A stretch of DNA of 64,000 bases from Siphonodentalium dalli (GCA_032622095.1 CP136067.1:55839899-55903898), one strand, 5' to 3'; counted from the first letter of the stretch, positions 24,918 through 36,008 are shown. Made by a program: numbers and translations. Notes: generated by a model from the sequence alone, not told the origin.

Positions 24918-25302
24918 TTAATTATCAGATGATTTCAGGTCACATCATGAATTTTATTCTTTGAAAAGATAGTGTTTCGCCTTGCATGCATTATATCATG
25001 CTTACTAGTACTTCCCCGGGATTTAAAACCCACCGGCGTGTTATCCCTTTGTCCGGACAGGGCTCTTATCTGGCAGAACGCTCAAGCGTTTTGATCGCAT
25101 GAGCATTATTTTAACGCCAACAGTCATTCTTTTTTAAGAATGCCCGTGGGCATTATTTTTTAAGAATGCCCGGCATTATTTTTTACGAATACACGAGGGA
25201 TTAAATCGGCTGAGGGACGTCATAGAGTGGCTCCTCCCCCAATCATGTAAGTTGAGTCAATATAGCGTGTCGGCAAGCTGCATTAAATATCGGAACACTT
25301 AA

Positions 25303-25726
25303 AGGTACTCAATCAGATCAGGCCCTTATACATTACTATTTCTTTGGCTTCGGGGATAAAAAATAATTGATTCGAGACGAGTAACATATCTATCAACGCT
25401 CATAGTGATCAGATTGTTTTTTGATGTTTTGTTATTTCTATTGTTTCTGGCACAGAAACACGCCGTCAAAAGGATGGTCTCATTGCGTTATTAATACACT
25501 TGATTTTAGAGTTATCCAGCTTCGCCTGTTTGAATAAGTGTTTCTGTGAAAATTATACATCTCGAGAAAATTACAAACTTAGGGGCAATAATTGCAAACT
25601 TTAAAAATTAATATCTAATAACTCTGAGCTTTGATGGATGGGTTCCTCGACTCGAATCAAATATTTTGTTTACCCCTGAAGTCACAGAAATAGTAATTTA
25701 GGGGTGCTTAATCGGATTGAGTACCT
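25303..25726. mobile_element. TTAA-flanked MITE, 424 bases
   Basis: Starts AGGTACTCAATCAGATCAGG and ends 'cggattgagtacct', with TTAA at 25299-25302 and 25727-25730. Inverted similarity reaches about 85 bases, through 'attgattcgag' / 'ctcgaatcaaat'. A longer relative is at 41700-42555. Confidence 0.82.
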
Positions 25727-26180
25727 TTAATTTGCTGAGCTAATTAAAACTCACAAATATTTAGCGATTTTGATTTTATATTGCCACGCCAAAAAATAAA
25801 ATAAAATTTCTTCAAACTTTGATACAAAAACACCAACAGCTCTTTGGACTATTTAGAAAAGTCCGCAGACAGGCTAAAACACATATATATAACATCTAAA
25901 TACGTCCCTAAGTCGGTCAAATAAACACAAAACCGTTTAACACAGATTTTAACTATACGTTACTTATTGAACGAGAAAGTGCTCACATGGTTATTTTTAA
26001 TACAATGGGGAAGCACAGAAAAAATATAACATTTCCAGTATCAAATTGAAACAGAATAGCGTATACCCATGTGTATAGACATGTCATGCCAGCGCATCCG
26101 CACACAATCCCGTCCAAATACAGATACGATAGGCGAGAATCGCATGCGTTTTGATATGTCGATGCCGTCTGGAGAGTTTG

Positions 26181-26655
26181 GCGGGACCAGCATCCCGTCT
26201 CGATTTGCTCAGTCTACCCTTGATGCTATAAAGTGGTAGCCGCGGGCGCTTATATATAGAGTTGTTTTTATGAGCCATCAGGCCCCCGCGGCAGCGGTCG
26301 CTGGCGCGACCTGACTGCCTCGATATCAATTTGAAAAAGGGGTGACGTTGCTTAACGCGCCTGCGGCGCTTCAATAACAGTTTGAATTTTGTGTTTCCCA
26401 ACAGGTTAGACAGGCCCCCGCGGCAGCGGTCGCTGGCGCGACCTGACTGCCTCGATATCAATTTGAAAAAGGGGTGACGTTGCTTAACGCGCCTGCGGCG
26501 CTTCAATAACAGTTTAGACAGTGGCCTGATGGCTCTTAAAAACAAAGGGGGGGCCTGATGGCTCATAAAAACAACTCTATATATAAGCGCCCGCGGCTAC
26601 CACTTTATAGCATCAAGGGTAGACTGAGCAAATCGAGACGGGATGCTGGTCCCGC
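26181..26655. repeat. perfect 107-bp inverted repeat around a tandem pair
   Basis: 26181-26287 and 26549-26655 appear to be exact reverse complements. The spacer holds two identical 105-base copies (26279-26383 and 26411-26515, offset 132). It is GC-rich relative to its surroundings ('cccgcggcagcggtcgctgg'). A minus-strand open frame across it repeats RRRRVKQRHPFFKLISRQSG because of the tandem pair; I do not take that as coding. Confidence 0.85.
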
Positions 26656-27748
26656 TTCAATAACAGTTTAGACAGTGCCGTCCGCCTCCACCAAGCCCAC
26701 CCACCCTAAAAGTGATTTTTCCTATAGTGTTTTTGAAACGTGTCTCTTTGTGGTGTCATTCTTTTGGTATGATTTTTTACTAAATAACGGGTATATTAGA
26801 GTTACATTTCTTTGAATTTTACAATCGAAACATAGTATAAGATATTCGCATGCGATGCTGAGTCACGCGGGACACGGCAAACTAAATCGCGCGCAAATTG
26901 GCTTGCGATTTTTCAGCATCCCACCCCATTTGGCATGCGATAGCGTTTGTACTAGGTGGTCATGCATATCTACTCTGGCTTCGCCAAGATATCATACTCC
27001 ACTAGTTCAAAACATGATAACTTTCTGTTGCTCTGACAGGGAAGTTTTATAACATTGAAAAAAAATGCAGTTAACATAATGCTCGGTTATAACTGTTCCG
27101 TAATAACATTGTATTTTATAGCAGGTAAAGGTCCTAACTCGAGTTTGCATGGTTTGGGGGACTTTAATTTAATTAATCGATTGTACTATGCGTCGCTTGG
27201 AAAGTTGGAATTTCATTGATGTTGGCTCACAAAGCTACACAAATCTTGCAACCTCGAGCTGGGAATTTATATTCAAGGAACAAGTATTAACACAGAAATA
27301 TATTCCCTGCATGGTTTGTTCAATCTTCAACCCCATCAGAAGATAATAGAAAAGGCTCCCAGGGTTTGAACATATGGGAAATGATATATACGGGGGTACG
27401 GGAGCCTGATAAATTATTATGGAATGTTAACGTATTTGATGTCGAATTAGATGGGGCATCTTTAAATCAAGAAAGAAATATAGTAAGATATTGCTCACAT
27501 ACACTGTCCGAATCCAAAGCGCAACGACAAACTTTGGAAGAAACATCCCTCAACTGGCGAGTCCTAATTCGAATTAAATAATAATTGAAATGTGTTGCTT
27601 TTCATCGTGGACATCACAAACTGTCCGTGCTGAACTGTGGGCGTGTACTCAGGTAATCAAGGCAGAGCTTTGGGCCAGACACAATTGATAGTTGGCTCCA
27701 ACGACAATTCAATGAGTGGGTTTTAAGTCAAATAATATTCTCAGCGTC

Positions 27749-27807
27749 GGGAATTCGGTAAAGAATAGACTCGGGCAAGCCCTCGTCTATTCTTTTACCG
27801 AATTCCC
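27749..27807. repeat. short hairpin
   Basis: 'gggaattcggtaaagaatag' pairs with 'ctattcttttaccgaattcc' across a short 'ggcaagcc' loop, with one extra T in the right arm. Confidence 0.75.
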
Positions 27808-28410
27808 TCTGCTTCGAACATTATCCTTTACAGATTATTACTTGAGGGATTTAAAGAATAATAACACAACATAAATTGTGGACTGGATAGAATTTTAATT
27901 CAGTGGATTATGGGATAATCCTCATCCAACTTTGTTCTCTCCTTCAAATAGCTTTCTGCATCAATTTTTCACATCGTATGTTACCTGAACAAATTTACAT
28001 CTATTATACGCTCCTAAATGATGTTCACGGACTCATGGTTCATCCGTCTTTGTAAGTTGATCCAACTACCTGTGGCGAAAGATTTACGGTGAGTTAACTT
28101 AAGATCAATTCCATATTGTCATTACTATTGTATATGCTGATTTTTTTCCCAAATACTCAAGTAAAAGTGACAATTATGATCCCCTAGAACAGTGTGTATG
28201 TTGACACCAGAACACTCCAGAATCGATCTCATGCAGGCTATGTATTTTCAAAATTTCCAAACCCCCCGTGCGAGAGGGGACACCATTCTCGCATTCTCCC
28301 CGGGGCTGCCTTCGGCAGCCGCCGATGACCTTCGGTCACCGGTCTAGCCCCCCTGTCGGGGACCATAGCCCCTCCGTCGGGGAAATCCTGGCGCCACCCC
28401 TGTTCTGTGG

Positions 28411-29214
28411 AGTACCTATCCATGTATTATGCCTGTAGCTCAAAAATTCAAAGTGTCCGCTTGTCAAATTATTAAACATTTGAATACATTGGATATCTAT
28501 GATCGGACACTTGTACAAATGATATCCGATATTGCAATAAGTAACATTCAATACAGTTTAAATATGGATTATCTCTTTAAATAACAAATTTTAAATAGTT
28601 GCGTGGGTATAAAATAATAGATATGAACTGAAGACCTATGTCCGGAAAAGCTTCTATCAATTAATATTGATTTTACTTCGAATATTAAATCGGGCCCATT
28701 TATGTTACTATTTTTAGAACCGACCATTCGGATGAGACCGTATTGCGATATACATGTAGAGCACTGGGCTGTTCCTACGGCTACGCAACGAATGTCAAAT
28801 GTCACAGATTGGTTGTTTGTACTGTTTTGTTCCACAGATATAAGCGATAATGAGTATAATTAACGTTTATTTGTGACAAAATTGCACAATATAATTTCTG
28901 GTCTCTGTTAACAGTAACCAATATTGTTCGTTAGCTGAACAAACACACCTTTTTAGACCAGAAAATATTCGAAATAAAATTAATATTAATCTATAGAAGC
29001 ATTTCCGGACAGGAGTCTTCGATTCAGATCTAATATTTTATAACCCGGTAACTATATAATACATGTTTACAAAGAGATAATCCACCTTTAAGATTGGCCG
29101 TGTGTTCAGGGAATGACTATTTCGAGTAACAGGAACGGAACCAGGAACATGTACAGCTTCCCATGCAGTAACAAGACTTTGTGGTGATTAATTCCGAGTA
29201 ACATGAATAGAGAT
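28411..29214. other. no gene seen
   Basis: Apart from the last minisatellite unit at the left edge, AT-rich sequence without recognisable content. Confidence 0.5.
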
Positions 29215-29970
29215 ATAAGCTAAATTTTCTCGCGTTTTACACAATGAAACAATAAATAGTATATATACCATTCGAAACAGGGGGGGGGGGGGGGTGAAAA
29301 AAAAATCCGGCACGTATGCCGGGGTGGTCAAAGTTATCGTGTTGTATTTTGTTGCACATTTTGAAATCCAAGATGGCCGCTGGCAGCCATGTTTTTTTGG
29401 CCGAATGACCTCAAAATGACTCATTCCTATTTACATGTCCATGTTAACATCCATGATAAATAGTATGCACATAAATTCATATACAGCTGTTTACAGTGAA
29501 TTTCCCCCCGCAAATCTCTGTTTTAGTGTTAAAAGGGGGGGGGGTGGGTGTCAAAAAATGGTCGGAAAAAACTGCCGAAAACGGAAACAAATTTGGCCGT
29601 GGGGGTGGGTGGGTACAAAAAATGATCGAAAGGGAAAAAATGCCATACGTGCCTGAATTTTTTTTCCGACCCCCCCCCCCCCCCCCTGTTCGAAAGCGGA
29701 ATATCCCCTTCATGAATAATGCAACATTTCAACACTACTTTTGAGAATTAAGCGTCTAATTGGCAAGGAACGTCGAGCGGTGAATAGGCTATTAGCATCC
29801 CGAGGAATATTTCGAGTACAGGAACAGAAACAGAGATAAAAACTCTCGCTTGATTCTCAAAAGTAGTGTTAAATGTTGCAATATTCATTAAGGAGAGATA
29901 CTTTGCTTTCGAATGGTGTATCATCTATATGTATTGTTTCTTTGTGTAAAATGCGAGCTTATACCCTGGT
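29215..29970. repeat. mosaic of inverted duplications around LINE sequence
   Basis: 29215-29275 is an inverted copy of 29905-29970 (both encode a stretch reading IVSLCK...R on opposite strands). 29702-29756 and 29846-29900 are also inverted ('caacactacttttgaga' versus 'tctcaaaagtagtgtt'). The MITE at 29281-29690 sits inside. The pattern suggests a fold-back rearrangement of a LINE fragment followed by insertion. Confidence 0.65.
29281..29690. mobile_element. MITE with poly-G/poly-C ends, copy 2
   Basis: Nearly identical to 16457-17020 but lacks part of the left side (after 'tgccggggtggtcaaag' it jumps to 'ttatcgtgttgtattttg'). Its G and C runs are flanked by 'ttcgaaacag' and 'ctgttcgaaa'. 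Confidence 0.8.
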
Positions 29971-30630
29971 GGAATTACTCCATATATATAGCTGCTTCAA
30001 GATTTACAAGTCCATTGTTATGCCTATAATGCCTTGTACGGTAGCGAACTCATATGGGGAATGACCACATTAGAACGGGCACATGTAGAAAAGGCCCATA
30101 GATTCTGTCTCAAACAAATGCAGGGATTCCCACCTCAAACACGTACGTGTATCGCACAGGGTCTTATGGGATGCGGTGGACTTGAATCTTTCATTGACAA
30201 AAGGAAACTGAGCTTACTTTCGACATTATGCAGAATGAGTACATGTAAAACCGCTAAAACTGTCTTTCTGATGCGTTTATATAATCACCTGTCGGGAATA
30301 TATGCCAATCTAAAGTCATTTATATCGGATATACTTGTAATTTTATATAAATATAACTTGTATGCACACCTTGAACATTTTATGCAACATGGTGTCTTCG
30401 TTTCAAAATCGTCTTGGAGAAATGCCGTTAACGCAGAAATACACACAAAAGATGAATGCGAATGGCGATCATCTATTGAATCAGACAGTGACTTAGCACA
30501 GTTTGGTCTAACTCAAACAAAACTCAGCCCATCACTTCTCTGGCGCTCATGTAGCCACTATCCACAGGAAAAAATTACATTCCTTATGATCGCAAGATTA
30601 CTTGCGCATACCGCATACAAGAAAACATAG
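29950..30630 (+). pseudogene. LINE reverse-transcriptase C-terminal fragment
   Basis: The frame from about 30034 reads LYGSELIWGMTTLERAH, then HRFCLKQMQGFPPQTRT and LMGCGGLESFIDKRKLSLL, typical of the post-reverse-transcriptase region of non-LTR retrotransposons common in molluscs. The upstream part (FKIYKSIVMPI) is in another frame, so there is a frameshift near 30030. The frame ends at 30630 where a dispersed repeat begins. It is a dead fragment. Confidence 0.8.
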
Positions 30631-30710
30631 TCAGAAATGGTAACGCCACCAAGATCATATTATTAGCCATAAATATAAATTATAATACAATTATTCTATA
30701 AACTAGCTTT
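30620..30710 (+). repeat. ACAAGAAAACC dispersed repeat, copy 2
   Basis: Reads 'acaagaaaacatagtcagaa' then 'atggtaacgcc' and 'gatcatattattagcc'. It abuts the LINE frame and supplies its stop codon. The reversed copy at 55857-55960 is the most similar. Confidence 0.7.
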
Positions 30711-30799
30711 CAAATTTTATGTGGGAAATTTGCATACTTCTATATTTCAAGTTTTCCCGTTTCTCGTGTTATACATTACTTTCTTCAAACTGTCTTCTT

Positions 30800-31420
30800 T
30801 ATTACACAAGCTGATGGGCCCGACTTCGTCCGGGATGTTTCCCATCTGATTTCCGGCGAAATGCGCGATTTGACCTTCAATTGACTATTTCGAAAGTCAA
30901 GGTCAGGTCAGGGTCATGATTTGACCCGTCCAAAACACCCCCACCCGGAGAAAAGTACGACTAGGTGTCAAATTTTGTCGAAATCCGTCCGTTATACCCC
31001 ACTTGACCTTTAATTAACAATTTTGAAGGTCAAGGTAAGGTCGGAGTCATGATTTGACCCGTCCAAAACACTCCCCCGACAAAAGTACCCCTAGGTATCA
31101 AATTTCGTCGAAATCCATCCGTTTTACCTGATTTGACCTTTGATTGACCACATTGAAGGTAAAGGTCACGCCGATGTCACGATTTGACCCGTTCAAAACA
31201 CTCCCCGGACAAAAGTATCCCTAGGTATCAAATTTCGCCGAAATTTGTCCGTTTTACCCAAATTGACCTTGCATTGACAGTTTTAAAGGTCAAGGTCAGG
31301 TCGGGCTCGCGATTTGACCCGTCCAAAACACTTCCCGGACACAAATACCCATAAGTATCAAATTACGTTGAAATCTATGGAAAGACGAAGAGGACATGTT
31401 AGTTGCTAATTGCTAGATAT
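30800..31420 (-). repeat. four-unit satellite with a degenerate Helitron end
   Basis: Four head-to-tail units of about 115 bases share 'gatttgacccgtccaaaaca', 'ggtatcaaatttcg' and 'gaaatccgtccgtt'. The left edge 'agctgatgggcccgacttcg' is the same stem-loop that ends the Helitrons at 38620-39035 and 47830-48719, with its CTAG changed. I read it as a decayed relative of that family. Confidence 0.7.
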
Positions 31421-31445
31421 ACGACGCACGACTTGTCGCGGTATT

Positions 31446-31597
31446 TTAAAGGTGTTTCAAACTAGGAGATAGAAGGATTCTGCGTTTCAATGGTTGATGA
31501 ATTATAGTAATTTATTCAAATTTTATGGCATAAATTGTTATTAAAACCGTATATACTATAATAAAAATGAATGACTCGAAAATTAAGTGGGCCTTTA
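31446..31597 (+). repeat. dispersed repeat shared with 45838-45975
   Basis: Both contain 'gatgaattatagta', 'attgttattaaaaccgtata' and 'tgactcgaaaatta' and end 'tgggcctttaaa'. The ends at TTAA-like sites suggest a TTAA element, but inverted ends are not clear. Confidence 0.6.
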
Positions 31598-31840
31598 AAC
31601 AAAGTCACAATTGCAGTTAGGCTCATCTCATACTCGTTTAATCAGCGATAGTCTGCTGCGCAGTTTGTTATAGTTCCCAGTATTCATTGAGCGTTATAGC
31701 CCCACTGTTATAATTCGCCTTTAGCAGTCGTACTCTTGCCTCAGATTATTGAGATATTAGGTCACACGTAATGACATTAAATCGCATGGAAACATAGCAA
31801 TTGTGTGGGCTGCTTGGCGTGAATATTTAATGAGAAATAA

Positions 31841-32620
31841 AGTCATACGTAATGACATTAAACTCAAGAAAACCCGCGAAAACAAAACAAAATCACATTT
31901 AATGTTTTAAGTTATTTCCTTCATAAAAAGAATCTTCGTGATAATGAACCATCCCAATACTTTAGAATATAGAATTAACCTTAAAATAACAAAAACCTTC
32001 GGAATACAGAACCTTCGGAATAACGAACCTTCTGATTGGTGAACCTTCGGAATAGCGAACATTCAGAGAAATTTCCGAATAGTGGACATGCTGGATAGTT
32101 AACCTTCGGAATAGAGACATGCCCCCAATATTCATATTATATGCCCAGAGTTCAAAGGTATGGGCCCATAAAATCCTAAATTTGGCCCTTAAAATATTGA
32201 ACTCCAAATTGGAGCCCACACAGAACATCACTTAAGTCAACTGTACCTGTGTCATGTCCCAATGCGGGAGGGTCCACAATATACCACAACATTCATATTA
32301 TATGCCAAGAATTCAAAAGTATGGGCCCACGTAATGACATTAAATCTCAAGAAAACCCTCGAAAACAAAACAAAATCACATTTAATGTTCTAAGTTAAGT
32401 TATTTCCTCCTGTATCTGTATCGGTATGCGCGCAGGATCAGTTCGGGTGTGAGCGCACACTCCGTAAAAAGAATCTTTGTGATAATGAACCCTCTCAAAT
32501 TAGTCTCAATACTTGAGAATATAGAATTAACCTAAAAATAACAAAAACCTTCGGAATAGAGAACCTTCGGAATAGCGGAACTTCGGGATAGCGAACCTTC
32601 ATAATAGAAACATGCCCCCA
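31841..32620 (+). repeat. 490-base tandem duplication containing CCTTCGGAATA repeats
   Basis: 'cgtaatgacattaaa' with 'aaaacaaaacaaaatcacat' occurs near 31850 and 32333, and 'aatatagaattaacct' with 'ataacaaaaaccttcggaat' near 31968 and 32518. Each copy includes a degenerate array of 'aaccttcggaatagcg'. Confidence 0.8.
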
Positions 32621-32754
32621 CAAGTACACCGGTGACGTAAACACATGTGCTAAACTTTGTTGTACTATCGTGACTCTATCGGTACGATATATACTCAGTA
32701 CGAAATAACCATAATAATACAGTCGCCCAGTGGATTATCGATCGACCACAGAAT

Positions 32755-33057
32755 ATGAAAATATGCGTACCAAGCAACACCACGGTGTGGCGTAATAAGG
32801 ATAGCGGCCACTGTCTGTTATGCAATAGAGATTACCATTGCATTATCGAAGATATTATAATTGATTGTTCACACATACATATATCTAACTTCAGGAACGA
32901 GATCTGGTACAATATCCTTAACACATTCCAGATTTTTCTCGATTCCTTGAATAACTCACAGCTACTGGCCATATTCTTGGGAAACATGCCGGCAAAATTA
33001 ATAGAAATTGGAAACTGTTCCAGTCACTTTGCTGTACATTTTTTCACCAAGCCTTAG
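32755..33057 (+). pseudogene. LINE C-terminal zinc-knuckle fragment
   Basis: The 100-codon frame has C-x2-C...H...C spacing in SGHCLLCNRDYHCIIED then IIIDCSHIHISNFRNEIWYN, the pattern at the end of many invertebrate non-LTR retrotransposons. It may be the continuation of the fragment ending at 30630, now separated by 2.1 kb of repeats. Same strand and expected order; the link is inference. Confidence 0.6.
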
Positions 33058-33496
33058 TTTGTGGTACTATTATAAAATCGAACGGAGACGTTTCAGCACT
33101 TATTAGATTTTCTTTTCTTTTCATATATAATATTGACTTTGATGATGCATTTATATTCGCCGTTTGTTATAATTGGGTATAGTACATACTAAAGCGTGTT
33201 TACACATAAAATAGATGCGACATTGAATGCAGATGTTCACCGTGTGTTGTTTTATTACAAACAATTGTGGTTCCCGTTTGATGTGGTTCCCGTTTGATGT
33301 TCCGTCACAACACCTAACCTGACATTTACATCTCAGCGGCGTATCAGATGGCGTGTTTTCATTATCCCATCTATAAAACAGGGAACCGTCAGATAATTCA
33401 AATCTTTTGCCTCCAAATACAACAGCCTCAACAATCGATTTTCATCGAAGATATCAAGAAAGGGTGAAGGGAATTGCACAATGCGTTCCGACCATC

Positions 33497-33836
33497 CTTT
33501 GGTGGATGTTTGAAGGTTTATACAGATATTCTATCCTTTATATTTAAATATTGTTGAAATAAAGTGTAGTAAAGATTGTATATATTACCTCTTCATGACA
33601 TTGCACACTTTGAAACTACCCAATCATCATCATCATCGAATTCAAATCATTCTCTCAACCATGTCTTCTGAAGATAGTGTTATCTGCATCGACTGTTCCT
33701 CAGAAATCGTCGGCCGCCAACAAAGTGTGCAATGTCATGAAGAGGTAATATATACAATCTTTACTACACTTTATTTCAACAATATTTAAATATAAAGGAT
33801 AGAATATCTGTATAAACCTTCAAACATCCACCAAAG
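33497..33836. repeat. perfect 116-bp inverted repeat with 108-bp spacer
   Basis: 33497-33612 and 33721-33836 are exact reverse complements by eye. The right arm includes the last part of an exon-like frame and its donor site; the spacer contains the start codon. Exact identity implies a recent event. Confidence 0.88.
33661..33744 (+). CDS. candidate first exon, Cys-rich N-terminus
   Basis: A start codon opens 28 codons with C-x2-C at residues 9-12 and RQQSVQCHEE at the end, running exactly into a donor GAG|GTAATA. I associate a C-x2-C...RQQ.VQC pattern with N-termini of transposase-derived zinc-binding proteins in molluscs, from memory only. The next acceptor (TTTTTGCAG at 34074) leads to 13 codons then a stop, so the joined product would be only 41 residues. 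It may be a remnant of a larger gene, a regulatory transcript or chance. Confidence 0.35.
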
Positions 33837-33983
33837 TCAAAGTCAAATTGTTTATTCACATAAACCACAATCGTGGGTATAGATGGTGAAAAAGAATTAC
33901 AAAAATAATTAAATAAACCAACACTCTTATGTTAATTACCTATAATTCGTAATCAGATGAATATGATTGTAATTTGGTTGATA

Positions 33984-34080
33984 TGATTAATTCGCACTCT
34001 AATCAAACTTTGTTGTTTTTGCGACAGTTGGCTGATTAATTCGCACTCTAATTAGACTTTGTTGTTTTTGCAGATGAATC
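33984..34080 (+). repeat. duplicated intron end with two acceptor-like sites
   Basis: 'attaattcgcactctaat' then 'actttgttgtttttgc' occurs twice, about 50 bases apart. The first ends 'gcgacag', the second 'gcag', so both could act as splice acceptors. Confidence 0.6.
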
Positions 34081-34395
34081 GAACCTTTCTAGAAGCCAAA
34101 GCCCCCCGAATTTGATCAAATCGACGTCCACTGTACTGAGACCAGCAGACGACATCTTGTATTCTACACGGAGCGCCAACTTCAACTTCTCGCCAACTCT
34201 CAACTTCTGTCCATCCACTCATTCGTAAAATGCAACGACAACTACAAGCAGATCCCTTTGGTGTTCGTTATCATGGAAGGTAGAAAGAAACAACTAGAGA
34301 CATCGTTGCCATTCGTTCCACCAAGTGTTTATTTTTGTTTACCATGTTACATGTTTTATCATATTTTATTGAAATAAAGAATAAAAAAAAAAAAA
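34075..34395 (+). other. candidate terminal exon with poly(A) signal
   Basis: Follows a TTTTTGCAG acceptor and ends 'gaaataaagaataaa' with a genomic run of about 13 A. The frame in phase with 33661-33744 stops after 13 codons, so most of it would be 3' UTR. The encoded A run directly after the signal also suggests a retroposed 3' end. Confidence 0.35.
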
Positions 34396-34437
34396 TTTAG
34401 TCTTCGATCATAATTTCGTTAGTCTGAAAATTAGCCA

Positions 34438-34545
34438 GTGCCGAAAAGTCCAAAGTGCCGAAAAATCAGGTGCCGAAACGTCCAGGTGCCGAACGGCAAC
34501 CCCAGGTGCAGAAACGTCCAGGTGCCGAAACGTCTAGCATTCGAA
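34438..34545 (+). repeat. 16-bp minisatellite, AGGTGCCGAAACGTCC
   Basis: About six units with small changes ('cagtgccgaaaagtcc', 'caggtgccgaaacgtcc'). Confidence 0.8.
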
Positions 34546-34666
34546 TTGAACGATGTGAATGCCCAATAGCCTTATACGCATGCTATATTATCCGACAAGG
34601 CGTCGTGATCTGCATGTTATAATGTATATATGTTCGGCTGTATGGGTCTATCATACTGATTCACTC

Positions 34667-34670
34667 TCTG

Positions 34671-34760
<90 letters not shown>

Positions 34761-34795
34761 CCTCTCCCCCCCTCTCTCTCTCTCTCTCTCTCTCG

Positions 34796-34826
<31 letters not shown>
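34667..34826 (+). repeat. CT dinucleotide microsatellite
   Basis: About 160 bases of CT repeats with small interruptions near 34757-34770 and 34794-34800. Confidence 0.97.
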
Positions 34827-34827
<1 letters not shown>

Positions 34828-35242
34828 TCATTAATGGAGGAAATAAAGATATATATATATATTAAAGATGTTTAGGTGTTATACTGTTTCTAAAGGCGTA
34901 AATTAATAGTATTATTGTTCCACGTTTTCGTCGTTTTCTTTTCCTGTCACTTATATAATAAGCTAACCATATATGTGTTATTCACGAACCATGCATTGGT
35001 TAGATATATCGTTTATAAAAATAATAAAAAACCTCACAAATTCGAATCTAATTTTGGCCCCTGATTTTGATGTTCGTATAGAACATGACAATGTCAAAAT
35101 CCATAACATATGGTACCTGATGTGTGTTTTCGGGAAATGTTAATATGATGGTAGAAAAATAAGTAACTTCTCCTTTATTCAATTTAGTTATTCGAAAAGC
35201 GAATCCGAAATGTAGCTAATGCAACTCTGTGCAAGTTTTAAC
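34827..35242. other. no recognisable feature
   Basis: AT-rich sequence between the microsatellite and the hAT-like element. Confidence 0.5.
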
Positions 35243-35250
35243 CGAATAAA

Positions 35251-36000
35251 TAGGGGTGGCACCAGAATATCATCGACAGGGGAGCTGTGCTCCCCGACAG
35301 GGGGGCTACACTAGATTACACCATATTGCCCGTTGGCATGTGAAATGAGCGCACATAGTGTGTGTGTCGAACCAATGAACAAAACCACATGACACATGAT
35401 GGCTCCGGGCCGGGCCAAAATGCGAGGGAGTCGTCACAAAGTTTAGCAATACATCAGTCATATTTAGCAGATGAGATAACTCGAAGATTATAACCCATGA
35501 ATTGTTGTGAAAATTCCTATATTCTATGGAGGCCACTTGTCTTCTGTGTCAGTTCTAATTTCATTAGTTGCAAGTGCCAGCATGGTGTTTCACTGTCGGG
35601 GATATAGCTAACATGTGGCCATACTGTAGGTACTCAATGGTGTTATAGACCAATGTGGCCATTGTGACGAATACCAGAGTAGCCAGCAATGATAAAGCAC
35701 ACATGTTTCAATAGATTTTCATTACCACTAAAACGCTGATGGTGTAACAATACAGGGGAATACCCCCGGATTTAATGGGAACATGTGCCATGAATATTTT
35801 GTGTGGGATATATTCCGCTGTATGTTCTCTCTCTGACACTTTCCCACACTGACAGTCTGTACACGATTACTTCATCTTATACACACAACCGACTTACATA
35901 TAGAAAACCCCCGACAAGTCCTCCCCGACGAGGGGGCTAGAGCTCCCCGACAAGGGGCTGTAGCCCCCCACCCCCGTGCCCCCCACTGGCGCCACCCCTG
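35251..36000. mobile_element. 750-base hAT-like element, 8-bp target duplication
   Basis: Ends are tAGGGGTGGCACCA (first C mutated to T) and TGGCGCCACCCCTG, flanked by CGAATAAA at 35243-35250 and 36001-36008. Subterminal stems of the CCCCGACAGGGGGGCTA type at both ends are shared with the 24305-28402 element, so the two belong to one family. The 400-odd bases in between have no coding content. Confidence 0.88.
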
Positions 36001-36008
36001 CGAATAAA

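Larger units (their letters stand above)
24305..28402. mobile_element. 4.1-kb hAT-like element, 8-bp target duplication
   Basis: Ends are CAGGGGTGGCGCCA and its reverse complement, flanked by the direct repeat TTCTGTGG (24297-24304 and 28403-28410). CAGGGGTGGC ends and an 8-bp duplication are the hAT hallmark. Both subterminal regions are built of repeated stems of the CCCCGACNGGGGGCTA type. The interior holds a 143-base palindrome, a TTAA MITE and a perfect inverted repeat, and no hAT transposase is recognisable, so the copy is non-autonomous despite its length. Confidence 0.87.

Noticed and set aside
26084-26566. 160-codon minus-strand frame with an internal duplicated peptide
   Set aside because: The duplication mirrors the DNA tandem pair, the DNA is palindromic, and the product matches nothing I know.
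34559-34834. 91-codon frame of alternating Leu and Ser
   Set aside because: It is the translation of the CT microsatellite.
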